Notes: generated from the sequence alone by a model not told the origin. Positions 17,812-26,864 are shown, counted from the first letter of the stretch. The stretch: 38,039 nucleotides of DNA from Prosthecobacter sp. (GCF_029946185.1 NZ_JAQSEA010000149.1:1-38039); one strand, 5' to 3'. Made by a program: numbers and translations.

Positions 17812-20300
17812 CGCAATGTCACAAAGTCGTTATGGTTGAGCAGCGCCTGCAAAAACAAGCTGCGGTTCTGTTTCAATGCCACAAAGCCAGCCAGACTCAC
17901 TTCGCGCTCCGCAGCCGTCGCCGGGCGACCCAGCACCCTTAGAAAAGACTGCTCAATAAAGGTCTTCTCATCGAGCTTGCTGAGCTTGGCCGCCAGTGCA
18001 TCGGCACATTCACGGCTGAGCCTGCTGTTGGTAAGCGCCAGCGCCTGCTGCGGCACCACGCTTTCGTTCCGGCGATAGCATTCCAGGACGTTCGCGTTGT
18101 CGAAAGTCGCGAGAAAACGATCCTCGACGTCAGCGTTCTGAATGAAGTAAAGCGAACGACGCGGACTCGTTTCGGCTGACGCGGGATTGAGGCTGGCTCC
18201 GCCAAGCGTGAGGTCGAGTTTCCCAGCGAGTTGAAGCAGGCTGTCGCGCACCACCTGGCTCTCCATGCGGCGTGGATTCATGCGCCAGTAGCAGGCATTG
18301 TCAGGATCAGCGGCAGCAGTCCTGGCATCGACTCCGGCATTCGAAGAGCTGCGGCGGTACAACTCCGAGAGTACCATGGCGCGATGGAGATGCTTCAGGC
18401 TCCAGCCCTTGTTCATGAAATCAACGGTCAGCGTGTCAAGGATGTCCTGATGCAGCGGCGCCGGCGAACGAAGTCCAAAATCATCCACCCCTGCTACGAG
18501 CGATGCGCCAAAGTGCCGCATCCAGACTTGATTCACCAGCACGCGGGCGGTGAGCGGATTGCGTTTATCCGCCACCCATTGTGCAAAGGCGAGCCTGCGC
18601 CCAGTACTGGACTCAGGATAAATCTGCACCGTAGCATTGGTGCTTTCCTCCGGGCCTTCCTGCGCTTTCAGGCTTGCAGGCAGCGAGGCGTAAGTCTCGC
18701 CCGGTGCTGCGGCCTTCTTTTGAGCATTGGCGAGAGCTTCACGCCCCGCTTTGATTTTTTTTTCAGTATCTTTCGCCTTGGGAGCACTCTCTATTTTCGC
18801 CAGATCGATCTCGGTTTTGGCCACAAGGTAACGCGCCTCGGCCAATGCGGCGGCTTTGGCGATGCTCTTGTCATTCCTGGCAAGATCAGCGGCGTAAACC
18901 GCCTGAATCATCGCGATGCGCAGGCTGGCGGTTTTGATGGTGGCGGCGTCATTCGCTTTCTGCGCTGCTTCAAGCTGCTGATCGGCGGCACGCAGATGAT
19001 CACTGAGCACAAACGGCAGCAGTACGGGTTTCGCGGAGCTTGGCGGCAGCTTCATCGCCGCAGGCTGAAACGCGGCGAATGCGAGCACCTTCGGTATGCC
19101 CGGCGTCATCGGTTTCGATTTGTCCTCGTTCTTTTCATCGCCACGCACATGGCGGAAGGTGTGCTGGTCCAGATGCAGGTCATAGACGCGCGGCAGGCCG
19201 TTTTTCTCGAAATCAGTTTCACCCTGCCAGGGATCGAGGCGCACATGCATCGGCTCAAAGATGGCACGCATGCGGTAGTAATCAGTGTGCTCAATGGGAT
19301 CGTATTTGTGATCGTGGCATTTCACGCACTGCATCGTCACACCGAGAAAAGCACGGCAGGTATGCTCAATGGTTTCGTCCAGCCAGGTGGTGCGGTTGAA
19401 AAGATAATAGCTTCGCGCCAGGAAGCCAGTGGCGCGCAGAGTGTCGCGATCTCCAGGTGCCAGCTCATCACCGGCAAGCTGCTCCACAATCATCCGGTCG
19501 TAGCCTTTATCCACGTTCAAGGACTCCACGATCCAGTCGCGCCAATGCCACAGGTGCTTCTGACTGTGCCTCAGTTGGGCACCCAGCCCATACCAGTCAC
19601 AGTAGCGCCACAGGTCCATGAAGTGCCGCGCCCAGCGCTCGCCGTACTGCGGTGTGGCGAGCAGTTCATCCACCACACGCCGCCGCGCTGGCAGGGCGGT
19701 ATCCTGCAAAAACATCGTGATCTGTTCCGCCGATGGCGGCAGGCCGATCAGATCCAAATACACACGGCGCAGCCAGATCTCCGGCGCAGCCTCGGCCTGC
19801 GGCTTGAGATTTTTTTCAGCCATTCGCGCCGCCAGCAGCGCATCCATCGGCTTGCCAGAAGATATCGGCGACTGATAGGCCCAGTGCGCACGCGGATCAG
19901 CCTCCGGCACCTCGCTTGCAGGCGCAGGCGAACCGGCGGCAAGCCATTCCTTCAACTTGGCCACCTGCTCACTCGTGAGCATCGAGCCCTCGCCCTCCGG
20001 CGGCATGCGGTCGTCCTTGTCAGGGGTCGTCACACGCTCCAGCAGCAGCGCAGGATCACCGGCCAGAATATCGCCATTTTCACCGCCCTTGCGCATGGCG
20101 GCGGCGGTGTCGAGACGAAGGTCCGCCTTCTGTTTCAAAGCTCCATGGCAGGCAAAGCAGCGCTCCTTGAGCAGCGGCTTGATCTCCTTTTCATAATCCA
20201 CCGCCGCTGCCGCCAGCGTGGTGAACGCCAACCATGCGCTCACAACCCTCCCACGCATCGGCACGATGAGGTTGGCGGGTGGGTGCATGGTTTTCTTCAT
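17808..20300 (-). CDS. PSCyt1-PSCyt2(DUF1549)-PSD1(DUF1553) exported protein (830 aa)
   Basis: From the ATG at 20300 a hydrophobic signal segment lies at about 18-34. PSCyt1 has the heme motif CFACH (48-52). DUF1549 (about 150-345) carries [11 protein letters not shown] (325-335). A linker rich in Lys, Ala and Glu covers about 425-545. PSD1/DUF1553 follows, starting [22 protein letters not shown]. The start is uncertain: ATGs at 20288 and 20258 are in frame, and 20258 would put the signal peptide at the very N-terminus. The frame reaches 20354 only through a TTG codon. It is ATGA-coupled to the DUF1501 gene. Architecture is the same as in the copy at 2072-4513, but sequence similarity is modest, so the two are old paralogues rather than a recent duplication. 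Confidence 0.9.
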   Translation of the reverse strand: MKKTMHPPANLIVPMRGRVVSAWLAFTTLAAAAVDYEKEIKPLLKERCFACHGALKQKADLRLDTAAAMRKGGENGDILAGDPALLLERVTTPDKDDRMPPEGEGSMLTSEQVAKLKEWLAAGSPAPASEVPEADPRAHWAYQSPISSGKPMDALLAARMAEKNLKPQAEAAPEIWLRRVYLDLIGLPPSAEQITMFLQDTALPARRRVVDELLATPQYGERWARHFMDLWRYCDWYGLGAQLRHSQKHLWHWRDWIVESLNVDKGYDRMIVEQLAGDELAPGDRDTLRATGFLARSYYLFNRTTWLDETIEHTCRAFLGVTMQCVKCHDHKYDPIEHTDYYRMRAIFEPMHVRLDPWQGETDFEKNGLPRVYDLHLDQHTFRHVRGDEKNEDKSKPMTPGIPKVLAFAAFQPAAMKLPPSSAKPVLLPFVLSDHLRAADQQLEAAQKANDAATIKTASLRIAMIQAVYAADLARNDKSIAKAAALAEARYLVAKTEIDLAKIESAPKAKDTEKKIKAGREALANAQKKAAAPGETYASLPASLKAQEGPEESTNATVQIYPESSTGRRLAFAQWVADKRNPLTARVLVNQVWMRHFGASLVAGVDDFGLRSPAPLHQDILDTLTVDFMNKGWSLKHLHRAMVLSELYRRSSSNAGVDARTAAADPDNACYWRMNPRRMESQVVRDSLLQLAGKLDLTLGGASLNPASAETSPRRSLYFIQNADVEDRFLATFDNANVLECYRRNESVVPQQALALTNSRLSRECADALAAKLSKLDEKTFIEQSFLRVLGRPATAAEREVSLAGFVALKQNRSLFLQALLNHNDFVTLR

Positions 20301-20404
20301 GGGCTGGGCTATCTGACTACTACGCCGCCCGCTGCCGAACTCTTTATCGTCCAAAAACAGCTTTCCAAAGCCTTGGTGTGTCTGCCATCCTCAATCCAAC
20401 ACTC
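20301..20404. promoter_or_regulatory. Divergent intergenic region between PSCyt gene and LamG-like gene
   Basis: The 104 bp between two divergent starts must carry promoters for both. On the minus strand a TTGGAA and a TAAAGA spaced by 16 bp (about 20337-20364) form a weak promoter-like pair. Nothing convincing is seen for the plus strand. Confidence 0.3.
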
Positions 20405-21355
20405 ATGCGCACGTTTATCCCCTCGTTCTTCGCCGCCTCACTCGCGTTCTCGGCCTTTGCCGGAGACGCCACCGTCATCGAAAAAACTCCCGGCCTGGTC
20501 GGCTTCTGGACCTTTGGCGAGGACGCAGGCCAGAAACGTGTTTCTCAAGGCACACCGGAAAAACATCCGCTCACCGAGGTGAACGGTCCCATCAAACGCG
20601 TACCCGGCGGTCCCTTCTCCGGCTTCTCAGCCGACCTGAACGGACACCAGTACTTGGAGATCAAGCATGCCGAAACGGGCGATCTCAACATCGCAGGCAA
20701 AGACGCTCAGGTCACCTTGTTCGCCGTCGTGCGCATCGTCGATCTCAAAAAGAGCCGCACCATCGCCGGCATGTGGAGTGAGGGCAAAGGCGCGAACGAT
20801 GACACCGGCACGCGGCAGTACGCCCTGCTCATGAACATGCCCACCTATGGCGGCCCGCGCAATCTCGTGCCTCACATCAGCAGCGAAGGCGGCGTGACCA
20901 TGCGTGCCGACGGCAGCAAGTTCCCCTGGTGCGCCGACTACGCAGCCACCAAGCTCGAAGTCCCCGAGGAGCAATGGTGCACCCTCGCCTTCACCTACGA
21001 TTCCAAATACATCCGCGCCTACATCAACGGCGTGCTCGACTCGCGCCATCTCGATGCCGTCAAAGACAAGCGCAACGATCCCTACTTCACCAAAGAAGGC
21101 CCCGATGGCAAAGACCGTGGCATGAACCCCTACTACCACGGGCGCGGCATCTTCAAATACGATCCCGCCCTGCACGCGCAGACCAAGATCTCTCCCTCCG
21201 ACTTCACCGTCGGCGCACGCATGGCCGTCGGTTCCATGACCGGAGAGGCCACGATCGGCAAGTTCGGCGGCCTCGCGGTGTTCAATCGTGCGTTGAGCGA
21301 TGCTGAAATGCAAAAGCTGCATCAAGCCGCCGATGTCGGGTCGATTCAGCCCTAA
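20405..21355 (+). CDS. Exported LamG/concanavalin A-like domain protein (316 aa)
   Basis: The signal peptide [20 protein letters not shown] ends near residue 20. The mature part has the LamG-like jelly-roll pattern: [11 protein letters not shown] near the start, a strand-rich middle, [20 protein letters not shown] (starting near residue 194) and the closing [19 protein letters not shown]. Such domains bind or enclose carbohydrates or proteins at the cell surface; no catalytic residues are evident. The ATG at 20405 is chosen because it begins the signal peptide. The next gene starts 4 bp after its stop. Confidence 0.85.
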   Translation: MRTFIPSFFAASLAFSAFAGDATVIEKTPGLVGFWTFGEDAGQKRVSQGTPEKHPLTEVNGPIKRVPGGPFSGFSADLNGHQYLEIKHAETGDLNIAGKDAQVTLFAVVRIVDLKKSRTIAGMWSEGKGANDDTGTRQYALLMNMPTYGGPRNLVPHISSEGGVTMRADGSKFPWCADYAATKLEVPEEQWCTLAFTYDSKYIRAYINGVLDSRHLDAVKDKRNDPYFTKEGPDGKDRGMNPYYHGRGIFKYDPALHAQTKISPSDFTVGARMAVGSMTGEATIGKFGGLAVFNRALSDAEMQKLHQAADVGSIQP

Positions 21356-21359
21356 TTAG

Positions 21360-21773
21360 ATGACGCTGCTCTTCTCGATCCACCTCGCCGTCACCTGGAT
21401 GCTCGTCGGCCTGATCTGGGTCGTGCAGATCCTCGTCTATCCACAGTTCCGGCGGGTCGCCCCGGCGGAGTTCAAAGACTATCATCTTGCGCACTGCTTC
21501 CGCATTGGTCTCATCGTCGCACCACTGCTGTTTGCCGAAATTGCCACCTCAGCCTGGCTGTTTTATGCCGGACAGCGAACACTGCCATTTGTCATCAGTA
21601 TTGGTCTGATCCCTCTCGTCTGGCTGTGCACGGCAGTGTTTCAGGCACCTATTCACACCCGGCTCATGCGCGGCTTCGACGCACCGCTCATCCGCCACCT
21701 CATCCTCACCAACTGGATCCGCACGCTCGCATGGACAGCACGCGGCATCCTCGTTAGCTTCACCCTTCTATGA
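21360..21773 (+). CDS. Small four-helix membrane protein of unknown function (137 aa)
   Basis: About four hydrophobic segments (roughly 3-27, 47-70, 75-94 and 114-135) span the inner membrane. Between the first two lie the polar features QILVYPQFRRV and FKDYHLAHCFRI, whose Tyr-Pro and His residues look conserved in kind and could bind a metal or heme. I do not recognise a named family with confidence; DUF1772-like proteins have a broadly similar plan. It starts 4 bp after the LamG-like gene and overlaps the SGNH hydrolase gene as ATGA. Confidence 0.75.
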   Translation: MTLLFSIHLAVTWMLVGLIWVVQILVYPQFRRVAPAEFKDYHLAHCFRIGLIVAPLLFAEIATSAWLFYAGQRTLPFVISIGLIPLVWLCTAVFQAPIHTRLMRGFDAPLIRHLILTNWIRTLAWTARGILVSFTLL

Positions 21774-22762
21774 GCAAACACCTGCTTCTCTCCCTGCTGG
21801 CCTGCGGCCCCCTGCTTCACGCTCAAACCACGCTTCAACTCGCGCCCCCCGCCATCCAGCGTGCAACAAACGGCATCGTGACACTGCAAAGCGCCACGCC
21901 GGACACCACCATCCTGTACACCCTCGACGGCACGGACCCCATCGCGAAATCAAACCCCTACCTCGCCCCCATTGATCTCCCATCTGGCGGCACACTGAAA
22001 GCGCGCGCGTTTTCAAAAGACCGCAAAGCAATGAGCGAAGCCGAACAGTCCACGTTTGAACCCCTGGCCGGGCACAAGCCCCTGCCCAGCACCGTTGTCC
22101 CCGTCACACAAGATCGTAGCTGGCCCAGCTATGACTGGGCCAAACGTCACGCCCTCACCAGCGCCGCCGTAAAAAAAGCCAAACCGCAAATCCTCTTCAT
22201 CGGCGACTCCATCACCCACTTCTTCGGCGGCGAACGGTTTGACAGCAACTCGCTGCGCGGACAGCAGACCTGGGGCGAATTCTATGCCCCGCGCAACGCC
22301 GGCAATCTCGGCTTCGGCTGGGACAAAACCGAAAACGTCCTCTGGCGGCTGCAACACGGAGCCATCGATGACATCGCCCCCAAGCTCGTCGTCATGATGA
22401 TCGGCACCAACAACACCGGCACCTGCTCCGCCCCCGATATCGCCACCGGCATCGAAGCCATCGTGCTGGAGTTCAACCAGCGCCTGCCCCAATCCAAGAT
22501 CCTGCTGCTGGGCATCTTCCCACGCGGCGAAAAGCCCGGCCCGCAGCGCGAAAAAATCGCCGAGATCAATGGCCTCATCGCCAAACTCAGCGGCACCCAC
22601 AACGTCACCTTTCTCGACATCGGCCCGAAGTTCCTCACCCCTGAAGGTTTGATCACCAAGGACATCATGCCCGACTTCCTCCACCCCAACGAAAAAGGCT
22701 ACCGCATCTGGGCCGAGGCCATCGAGCCAACGGTGAAAAAGCTGATGGGCGAAGCCCAGTAG
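21770..22762 (+). CDS. Exported SGNH/GDSL esterase with N-terminal chitobiase-like beta domain (330 aa)
   Basis: A signal peptide covers residues 1-18. A small beta domain (about 24-95) with TLQSATPDTTILYTLDGTDP resembles the C-terminal beta-sandwich of chitobiase/hexosaminidase (CHB_HEX_C), often a carbohydrate-associated accessory domain. The SGNH domain (about 138-328) has GDSITH (Ser147), GTNN (212-215) and DFLHPNEKGY (Asp302, His305), so the triad is complete. The set resembles PAF-acetylhydrolase-like and acetylxylan-type esterases. Deacetylation of an extracellular glycan is a reasonable inference. Its ATG overlaps the preceding stop (21771-21773). Confidence 0.9.
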   Translation: MSKHLLLSLLACGPLLHAQTTLQLAPPAIQRATNGIVTLQSATPDTTILYTLDGTDPIAKSNPYLAPIDLPSGGTLKARAFSKDRKAMSEAEQSTFEPLAGHKPLPSTVVPVTQDRSWPSYDWAKRHALTSAAVKKAKPQILFIGDSITHFFGGERFDSNSLRGQQTWGEFYAPRNAGNLGFGWDKTENVLWRLQHGAIDDIAPKLVVMMIGTNNTGTCSAPDIATGIEAIVLEFNQRLPQSKILLLGIFPRGEKPGPQREKIAEINGLIAKLSGTHNVTFLDIGPKFLTPEGLITKDIMPDFLHPNEKGYRIWAEAIEPTVKKLMGEAQ

Positions 22763-22766
22763 GCAC

Positions 22767-22796
22767 AAAAAAAGCCGGAGGACACAGCCTCCGGCT
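22767..22796 (-). terminator. Rho-independent terminator of the TIM-barrel gene, shared with the convergent gene
   Basis: AGCCGGAGG (22773-22781) and CCTCCGGCT (22788-22796) form a 9-bp stem with a 6-nt loop. Read on the minus strand the stem is followed by a run of seven T, a canonical terminator about 20 bp after the stop at 22817. On the plus strand it follows the SGNH gene stop by 10 bp but lacks a T run. Confidence 0.9.
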
Positions 22797-22816
22797 TCTG
22801 AGAAGAATGGACCAGC

Positions 22817-23668
22817 TTATTTCGCAGGCTTCCAGTTGCGGATAAAGTCGAGGCACAGGGTGATCTCAGGAACGCTCGTCTCCCAGTTATACTCGTATTC
22901 GCAATGCAGCGGACCGGGATAGCCCTGAGCGGTATATTCAGCGAGGATGGCAGGGATGTCGCTCTTGCCAGTGCCAAAAGGAAGGTCGTGTGCTTTGGGG
23001 TCGCCGAATGCCGTGAGGTCCTTCATGTGGCTGTCAAAGATGCGGCCCTTGAGGATCTTGATGCAATCCACAGGGTTCAGCCCGCTGCGCACCCAGTGGC
23101 CGACGTCGGCGCAGGAGCCCATGCGAGAGTCGCGGTCTTTGACGAGGTCGAGCACGTAGTTCGGATCCCAGAACATGTAGGCGCGGTCGAGAGGGCGCTT
23201 GGGATGGTTGTGGATGGCCATCTTAATGTCGAATTCCTTCACAAGAACTTCGATCTTGTCGAGCGCCGTCACATCAGGCTCCGTAACAATGACGCCGATG
23301 CCGAGCTTCTTGCAGAACTCAAAAATCTTGCGGTTGCTGGCGTCATCCTGACCGAGTTTGACGACACCGTAAGCAACTGCGGTGAGCCCCTTGGCTTCGA
23401 GGTGCTTCATGACCTCATCGATCATTTCCGGCGTCGAGTTGTGGTCCCACTTCGCCTCCGGTTTGGCGGTGGAAAACTTCTGCCCAGGATAAAATTCGAT
23501 GGTCTTGCCGCCGCACTGCGCGGTCTTGTCGATGGCTTCAAACACATTGTACATGCGGAAGCTGTAAGCCTGGCAGCCGGCGAAAAACTGGCCGACTTTG
23601 GCGGCTTCAGGAATCGTGGCCGCAAAGGATGCGGTGGCGAGGAGGAGTGATAGAAGGATGTGCTTCAT
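22817..23668 (-). CDS. Exported sugar phosphate isomerase/epimerase-like TIM barrel (283 aa)
   Basis: The signal peptide MKHILLSLLLATASFA places the protein outside the cytoplasm. The rest is an AP-endonuclease-2/xylose-isomerase-like barrel. Likely metal ligands fall in the expected places: Glu of VTEPDVTAL, His of AIHNHPKR, SCADVGHWVRSG, DSHMKDL and HCEYEYNW. Exported members are common in this bacterial group and are thought to act on sugars or keto-sugars; the reaction here is not known. The ATG at 23668 starts the signal peptide; a longer frame to 23809 runs into the divergent gene. It is divergent from a DUF6807 gene 89 bp away. Confidence 0.87.
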   Translation of the reverse strand: MKHILLSLLLATASFAATIPEAAKVGQFFAGCQAYSFRMYNVFEAIDKTAQCGGKTIEFYPGQKFSTAKPEAKWDHNSTPEMIDEVMKHLEAKGLTAVAYGVVKLGQDDASNRKIFEFCKKLGIGVIVTEPDVTALDKIEVLVKEFDIKMAIHNHPKRPLDRAYMFWDPNYVLDLVKDRDSRMGSCADVGHWVRSGLNPVDCIKILKGRIFDSHMKDLTAFGDPKAHDLPFGTGKSDIPAILAEYTAQGYPGPLHCEYEYNWETSVPEITLCLDFIRNWKPAK

Positions 23669-23757
23669 GGATGGGTGGAGGGGAATTCTGGCGAGTTCCT
23701 GGCGAAATGGAAGACCTGAGAATGGAAAAGGAGCCTTTGGAGCAACGTTGTGGTGAC

Positions 23758-24735
23758 ATGCTAAAACTCTCGATCCTGTTTTTGACGTCCGCGACAGCGG
23801 TCCTAGCACAGCTTCCCACAGCGAAACCTATTCCCCGCATGCAGGTGGTGCCACTGCCTCATCACATCACCTCCTTCCAACTCGACGGGCGGGAACTGAC
23901 CGCCATGCATTTCGATCCTCAGGACATGCGCCCGTTCTGGCACCCCATCCGCGCCTCGCATGATTCCAGCCTCACACGCATGGGGCATCCGCATGATCCG
24001 CTGACGCATTCGCACCACAACAGCGTGTGGGTGACGCACAACATGGTCAACGAGCTCGATTTCTGGGGTGACTACGCGAAGAAGCAGGGCCGCATTGTCA
24101 ACGTCGAGGTCTCACGAGAAGGCTACGAAGACACCGACGAGTTTGCGTCCATGCGCATGGTGAACCGCTGGATCAGCGAAGCAGACAAATCGGTCCAGCT
24201 CACCGAAGTGCGGCGCACAGAAATCCGCCCCATAGATGGAGCAAAAAGCTGGTTCATGATCATCGATCTGGAATTCAGCCCACCCAAGGGCAAGACGACC
24301 ACCTTTGGGGCCAGCGGCTTCGGACTGGTGGCAGTGCGCTTGGCCAAGAGCATCGGCGTGCATGATGGCGGCGGGCGCATTCTAAATTCCGAAGGGCAGC
24401 TCAATGAGGAAGCGGTCTTCCGCAAACCCGCGCGCTGGTGTGACTACAGCGGGCGCATCACCAACGACGCAGACGGTTTCGGCGGCATCACCTTGATGAA
24501 CCACCCAATGAATCCGCACAACCCCACCGCCTTCCACGTGCGCAACGACGGCTGGATGGGCTGCTGCCTGAGCCTGGACACCCCAGTGTCGGTCACCGAA
24601 GAAAAGAAACTGCGCGTACGCTACGCCCTGTGGGTGCATGACGGCGTAGCCACTCAGGCCGAGAGCGAAACCCAGTGGCAGAAGTTCATCGAAATGCCCG
24701 TGGTGGATTTAGCGCTCAAACCGGCCAAGAAGTGA
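23758..24735 (+). CDS. Exported DUF6807 (PmoA-like) family protein (325 aa)
   Basis: A signal peptide covers residues 1-17 (MLKLSILFLTSATAVLA). The mature part has the DUF6807 pattern: RPFWHPIRASHDSSLTR, GHPHDPLTHSHHNSVWVTH, FRKPARWCDYSG and GGITLMNHPMNPHNPTAFHV. The dense His residues near 80-100 suggest a metal or sugar site. Databases often label the family methane oxygenase PmoA, which is not meaningful here; genomic neighbours of the family are usually sugar dehydrogenases and isomerases. The start at 23758 begins the signal peptide; ATG codons at 23629 and 23722 are in frame but lie upstream of it. The SufE-like gene starts 2 bp after its stop. Confidence 0.85.
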   Translation: MLKLSILFLTSATAVLAQLPTAKPIPRMQVVPLPHHITSFQLDGRELTAMHFDPQDMRPFWHPIRASHDSSLTRMGHPHDPLTHSHHNSVWVTHNMVNELDFWGDYAKKQGRIVNVEVSREGYEDTDEFASMRMVNRWISEADKSVQLTEVRRTEIRPIDGAKSWFMIIDLEFSPPKGKTTTFGASGFGLVAVRLAKSIGVHDGGGRILNSEGQLNEEAVFRKPARWCDYSGRITNDADGFGGITLMNHPMNPHNPTAFHVRNDGWMGCCLSLDTPVSVTEEKKLRVRYALWVHDGVATQAESETQWQKFIEMPVVDLALKPAKK

Positions 24736-24737
24736 GC

Positions 24738-25184
24738 ATGGCCGAATATCCCGCCGCCCTGGGCGAACTGATCACCTTTTTTGAATCGCTGCCGGAAGGC
24801 GAGCGACGGGAAAATTTAATCGATCTGGCGGCTTCCGCTGCAGCCCACGCACCGAAAGAGGGTGACAAGTTCGATCTGGATGATGTGCGACACGATGCCG
24901 AATGCACGGACACCGTCGGGGTGCATGCCCGGCTCGAAGACGGCAACCACGTTCATTTTGCCATCAGCCTAGGCCCCAAGGTGCAAACACTGACAAAAGC
25001 GATGGCCACCATCCTCTGCCGGGGGCTGAATGGATCGACCCTCACGGAGGTCCTGGCGGTGCCCCAGGATTTTGTGCCGCGCATCATTGGAGCGGATCTG
25101 GTGCGGCTGCGGAGCCAGACCGTCTATTATATACTGGGCCGCATGAAACAGGTGGCCAAGGCACTGCTATACGGCAAAATTTAA
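24738..25184 (+). CDS. SufE-like Fe-S assembly protein (148 aa)
   Basis: The pattern matches SufE: ELITFFESLPEGERRENLIDLA at 10-31, then a central region with AECTDTVGVHARLEDG, where Cys56 aligns with the sulfur-accepting Cys of SufE. It continues with AMATILCRGLNGSTLTEVLAV and PRIIGADLVRLRSQTVYYILGRM. SufE takes persulfide from the cysteine desulfurase SufS and passes it to the SufBCD scaffold in the cytoplasm. The usual Gly before the active Cys is Glu here, a small departure. No other suf gene is in the window. It ends tail-to-tail with the small minus-strand gene, their stop codons overlapping by 2 bp. Confidence 0.85.
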   Translation: MAEYPAALGELITFFESLPEGERRENLIDLAASAAAHAPKEGDKFDLDDVRHDAECTDTVGVHARLEDGNHVHFAISLGPKVQTLTKAMATILCRGLNGSTLTEVLAVPQDFVPRIIGADLVRLRSQTVYYILGRMKQVAKALLYGKI

Positions 25185-25441
25185 CCCAGCCTCGTCGTTT
25201 GTCCCGTGCGCAGTTCCTCGGGAATCTGGCCGACGAAGCGGGGTTCGAGTTCGATGGCCTCGAAGATCTGGTGAATTTCCATCTGGCTGATGTCTCCAGG
25301 CTTGTCGATCTCAAAATAGACCAGGTCATGGCGGGTATCCACCTTGTAGCGGATCTTGGGAAAGTGGTCCATCTGGTTGCGGAGCTGCATCACAGAGGAC
25401 TCAGAACGGAGGCCGGGGGCGTAGATTTCGACTTCGAGCAT
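25181..25441 (-). CDS. Small conserved-looking protein of unknown function (86 aa)
   Basis: MLEVEIYAPGLRSE, then a SSVMQLRNQMDHFP helix, RYKVDTRHDLVYFEID strands and an SQMEIHQIFEAIEL helix give a beta-alpha-beta-beta-alpha-beta order like the small ferredoxin-like (HMA/ACT) fold. No metal-binding CxxC is present. I do not recognise a named family. The ATG at 25441 fits the fold; a 15-residue extension to 25486 exists. Composition and frame are gene-like, and its stop TAA (25183-25181) overlaps the SufE stop. Confidence 0.7.
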   Translation of the reverse strand: MLEVEIYAPGLRSESSVMQLRNQMDHFPKIRYKVDTRHDLVYFEIDKPGDISQMEIHQIFEAIELEPRFVGQIPEELRTGQTTRLG

Positions 25442-25524
25442 GGTGGATATGAAAACCGTTCTACCGGAATTGCTTCTCGGAGCCAAGCAAAACCTGCTGA
25501 GTTCTGCACATGCAGGATTCCAGT

Positions 25525-25553
25525 TTGACAGGCAGGAGGTGTCGTCCTATCCT
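25525..25553 (+). promoter_or_regulatory. Sigma-70 promoter of rpsT
   Basis: TTGACA at 25525-25530 and TATCCT at 25548-25553 are separated by 17 bp, a near-ideal housekeeping promoter. Transcription would start about 25560, leaving a leader of roughly 20 nt before the ATG at 25580. No Shine-Dalgarno sequence is seen in it. Confidence 0.85.
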
Positions 25554-25579
25554 CGTCGCCCCTTTCCCCCGCTCCTTTT

Positions 25580-25846
25580 ATGGCCAACATCCGCTCCGCA
25601 AAAAAAGACATTCGCAAAACGACGGTCCGCACCGCTCACAATCAGACGGTGAAAAGCCGCATCCGCACCCTGCGCAAGAAGGTGATCGCCGCCTTGGAGA
25701 AGAAGGACGCAGCCGCCGCAGCCACTTGCCTCAGTGAATATGCCTCCGCCACCGACAAGGCTGCCAAGACCAACGTGCTCAAGAAGAACACGTCTTCCCG
25801 TCTCAAGAGCCGTCTCGCCGTCAAGGTCAGCGCCCTGACGAAGTAA
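25580..25846 (+). CDS. rpsT: 30S ribosomal protein S20
   Basis: An 88-residue basic, helix-rich protein: MANIRSAKKDIRKTTVRTAH, then SRIRTLRKKVIAAL, ending SRLKSRLAVKVSALTK. S20 binds 16S rRNA early in assembly of the small subunit. Length and pattern match the family. It stands alone with its own promoter and a strong terminator. The start codon is preceded by CTCCTTTT rather than a ribosome binding site. Confidence 0.96.
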   Translation: MANIRSAKKDIRKTTVRTAHNQTVKSRIRTLRKKVIAALEKKDAAAAATCLSEYASATDKAAKTNVLKKNTSSRLKSRLAVKVSALTK

Positions 25847-25875
25847 GCGTTCCGCTCAATCCAACGATTTTCACA

Positions 25876-25903
25876 CGGCATCTCGCAAGAGATGCCGTTT
25901 TTT
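25876..25903 (+). terminator. Rho-independent terminator of rpsT
   Basis: CGGCATCTC and GAGATGCCG form a 9-bp stem around a GCAA tetraloop, followed by six T (25898-25903), 29 bp after the rpsT stop. Confidence 0.95.
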
Positions 25904-25943
25904 GTTTGTCCGACGAGGAAAGGCCAGCAAAGATCGCCCGACC

Positions 25944-26864
25944 ATGATCACCCGCCATAAAATCGCCCCCAACGGCCCTGAGTTCTCCCGCCTCGCCTAT
26001 GGCACCTGGCGCATCCTCGACGAGGAAGACAAGGCCAACTGCACCCCGCAGGCGCTGCTCAGCCGCTTCAAGGCCTGCGCGGACATGGGCATCACCACGC
26101 TCGACACCGCCGAGATTTACGGCGTTTACAAGGTCGAGGAGGCCATTGGCGGCGCCCTGAAACTGGATCCCGCCTTCCGCAGCAAGATCGAGATCGTCAC
26201 CAAATGCGGCATCTACATCCCCTGCGAGTTTCATCCCGACCGCAAAGTGGCCCACTACAACGTCTCCGCCGCCCGCATCATCAAAAGCGCTGAAAAATCG
26301 CTGCGCTTCATGGGCATTGATGAAATCGACCTGATGCTCGTGCACCGCCCCGACTGGCTGACCAGTGCGGACGAAACCGCCGAGGGCCTGAACAAACTGC
26401 TCAAAGACGGCAAAATCCGCAGCGCCGGCGTCTCCAACTACAATGTGCATCAGTTCGAGCTGCTGAACTCACGCATGGACCAGCCGCTGGTAACCAATCA
26501 AGTCGAGTTCAGCCTGCTCCACATGGACCCGATCTACGACGGCACGGCGGATCAATGCCAGCGCCACCGCATTTTGCCCATGGCCTGGTCACCGCTGGCC
26601 AAAGGTGCCCTGATGGACACCCAAGATCCCGCAGCCGTCCGACTCCACTCCAAAGCCGCCGATCTCTCCGCCAAATATGGCGGTGCCACGCTCGACCAGC
26701 TCGCCTACGCCTGGATCATGGCGCATCCTTCCAGCCCCCTGCCGATCATCGGCACAAACAAGCTGGAGCGCATCCAGGCCGTGGTCAAAGCGGCCGACAT
26801 CAAACTTGAACGCGAAGACTGGTACGGCCTCTGGGAAGCCGCCAAGGGCCACGGCGTGCCGTGA
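25944..26864 (+). CDS. Aldo/keto reductase, YdhF-like (306 aa)
   Basis: An NADPH-dependent reductase of the AKR TIM-barrel fold. It follows E. coli YdhF closely in layout: IAPNGPEFSRLAYGTWR at the start, HRPD, GKIRSAGVSNYNVHQFELL, LPMAWSPLAKGAL and PLPIIGTNKLERIQAVVKA. The catalytic tetrad is Asp54, Tyr59, Lys87 and His134. The physiological substrate of YdhF-like enzymes is not established. The ATG at 25944 is chosen because family N-termini begin with this MI-R-x-IAP pattern. It follows rpsT after the terminator and ends 16 bp from the convergent NTF2-like gene. Confidence 0.93.
   Translation: MITRHKIAPNGPEFSRLAYGTWRILDEEDKANCTPQALLSRFKACADMGITTLDTAEIYGVYKVEEAIGGALKLDPAFRSKIEIVTKCGIYIPCEFHPDRKVAHYNVSAARIIKSAEKSLRFMGIDEIDLMLVHRPDWLTSADETAEGLNKLLKDGKIRSAGVSNYNVHQFELLNSRMDQPLVTNQVEFSLLHMDPIYDGTADQCQRHRILPMAWSPLAKGALMDTQDPAAVRLHSKAADLSAKYGGATLDQLAYAWIMAHPSSPLPIIGTNKLERIQAVVKAADIKLEREDWYGLWEAAKGHGVP

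Noticed and set aside
18231..20582. A 783-codon open frame on the plus strand
   Set aside because: It lies antisense to the PSCyt gene at 17808-20300, shows no recognisable domain and has the His/Arg-rich composition typical of a reverse-strand shadow in GC-rich DNA.
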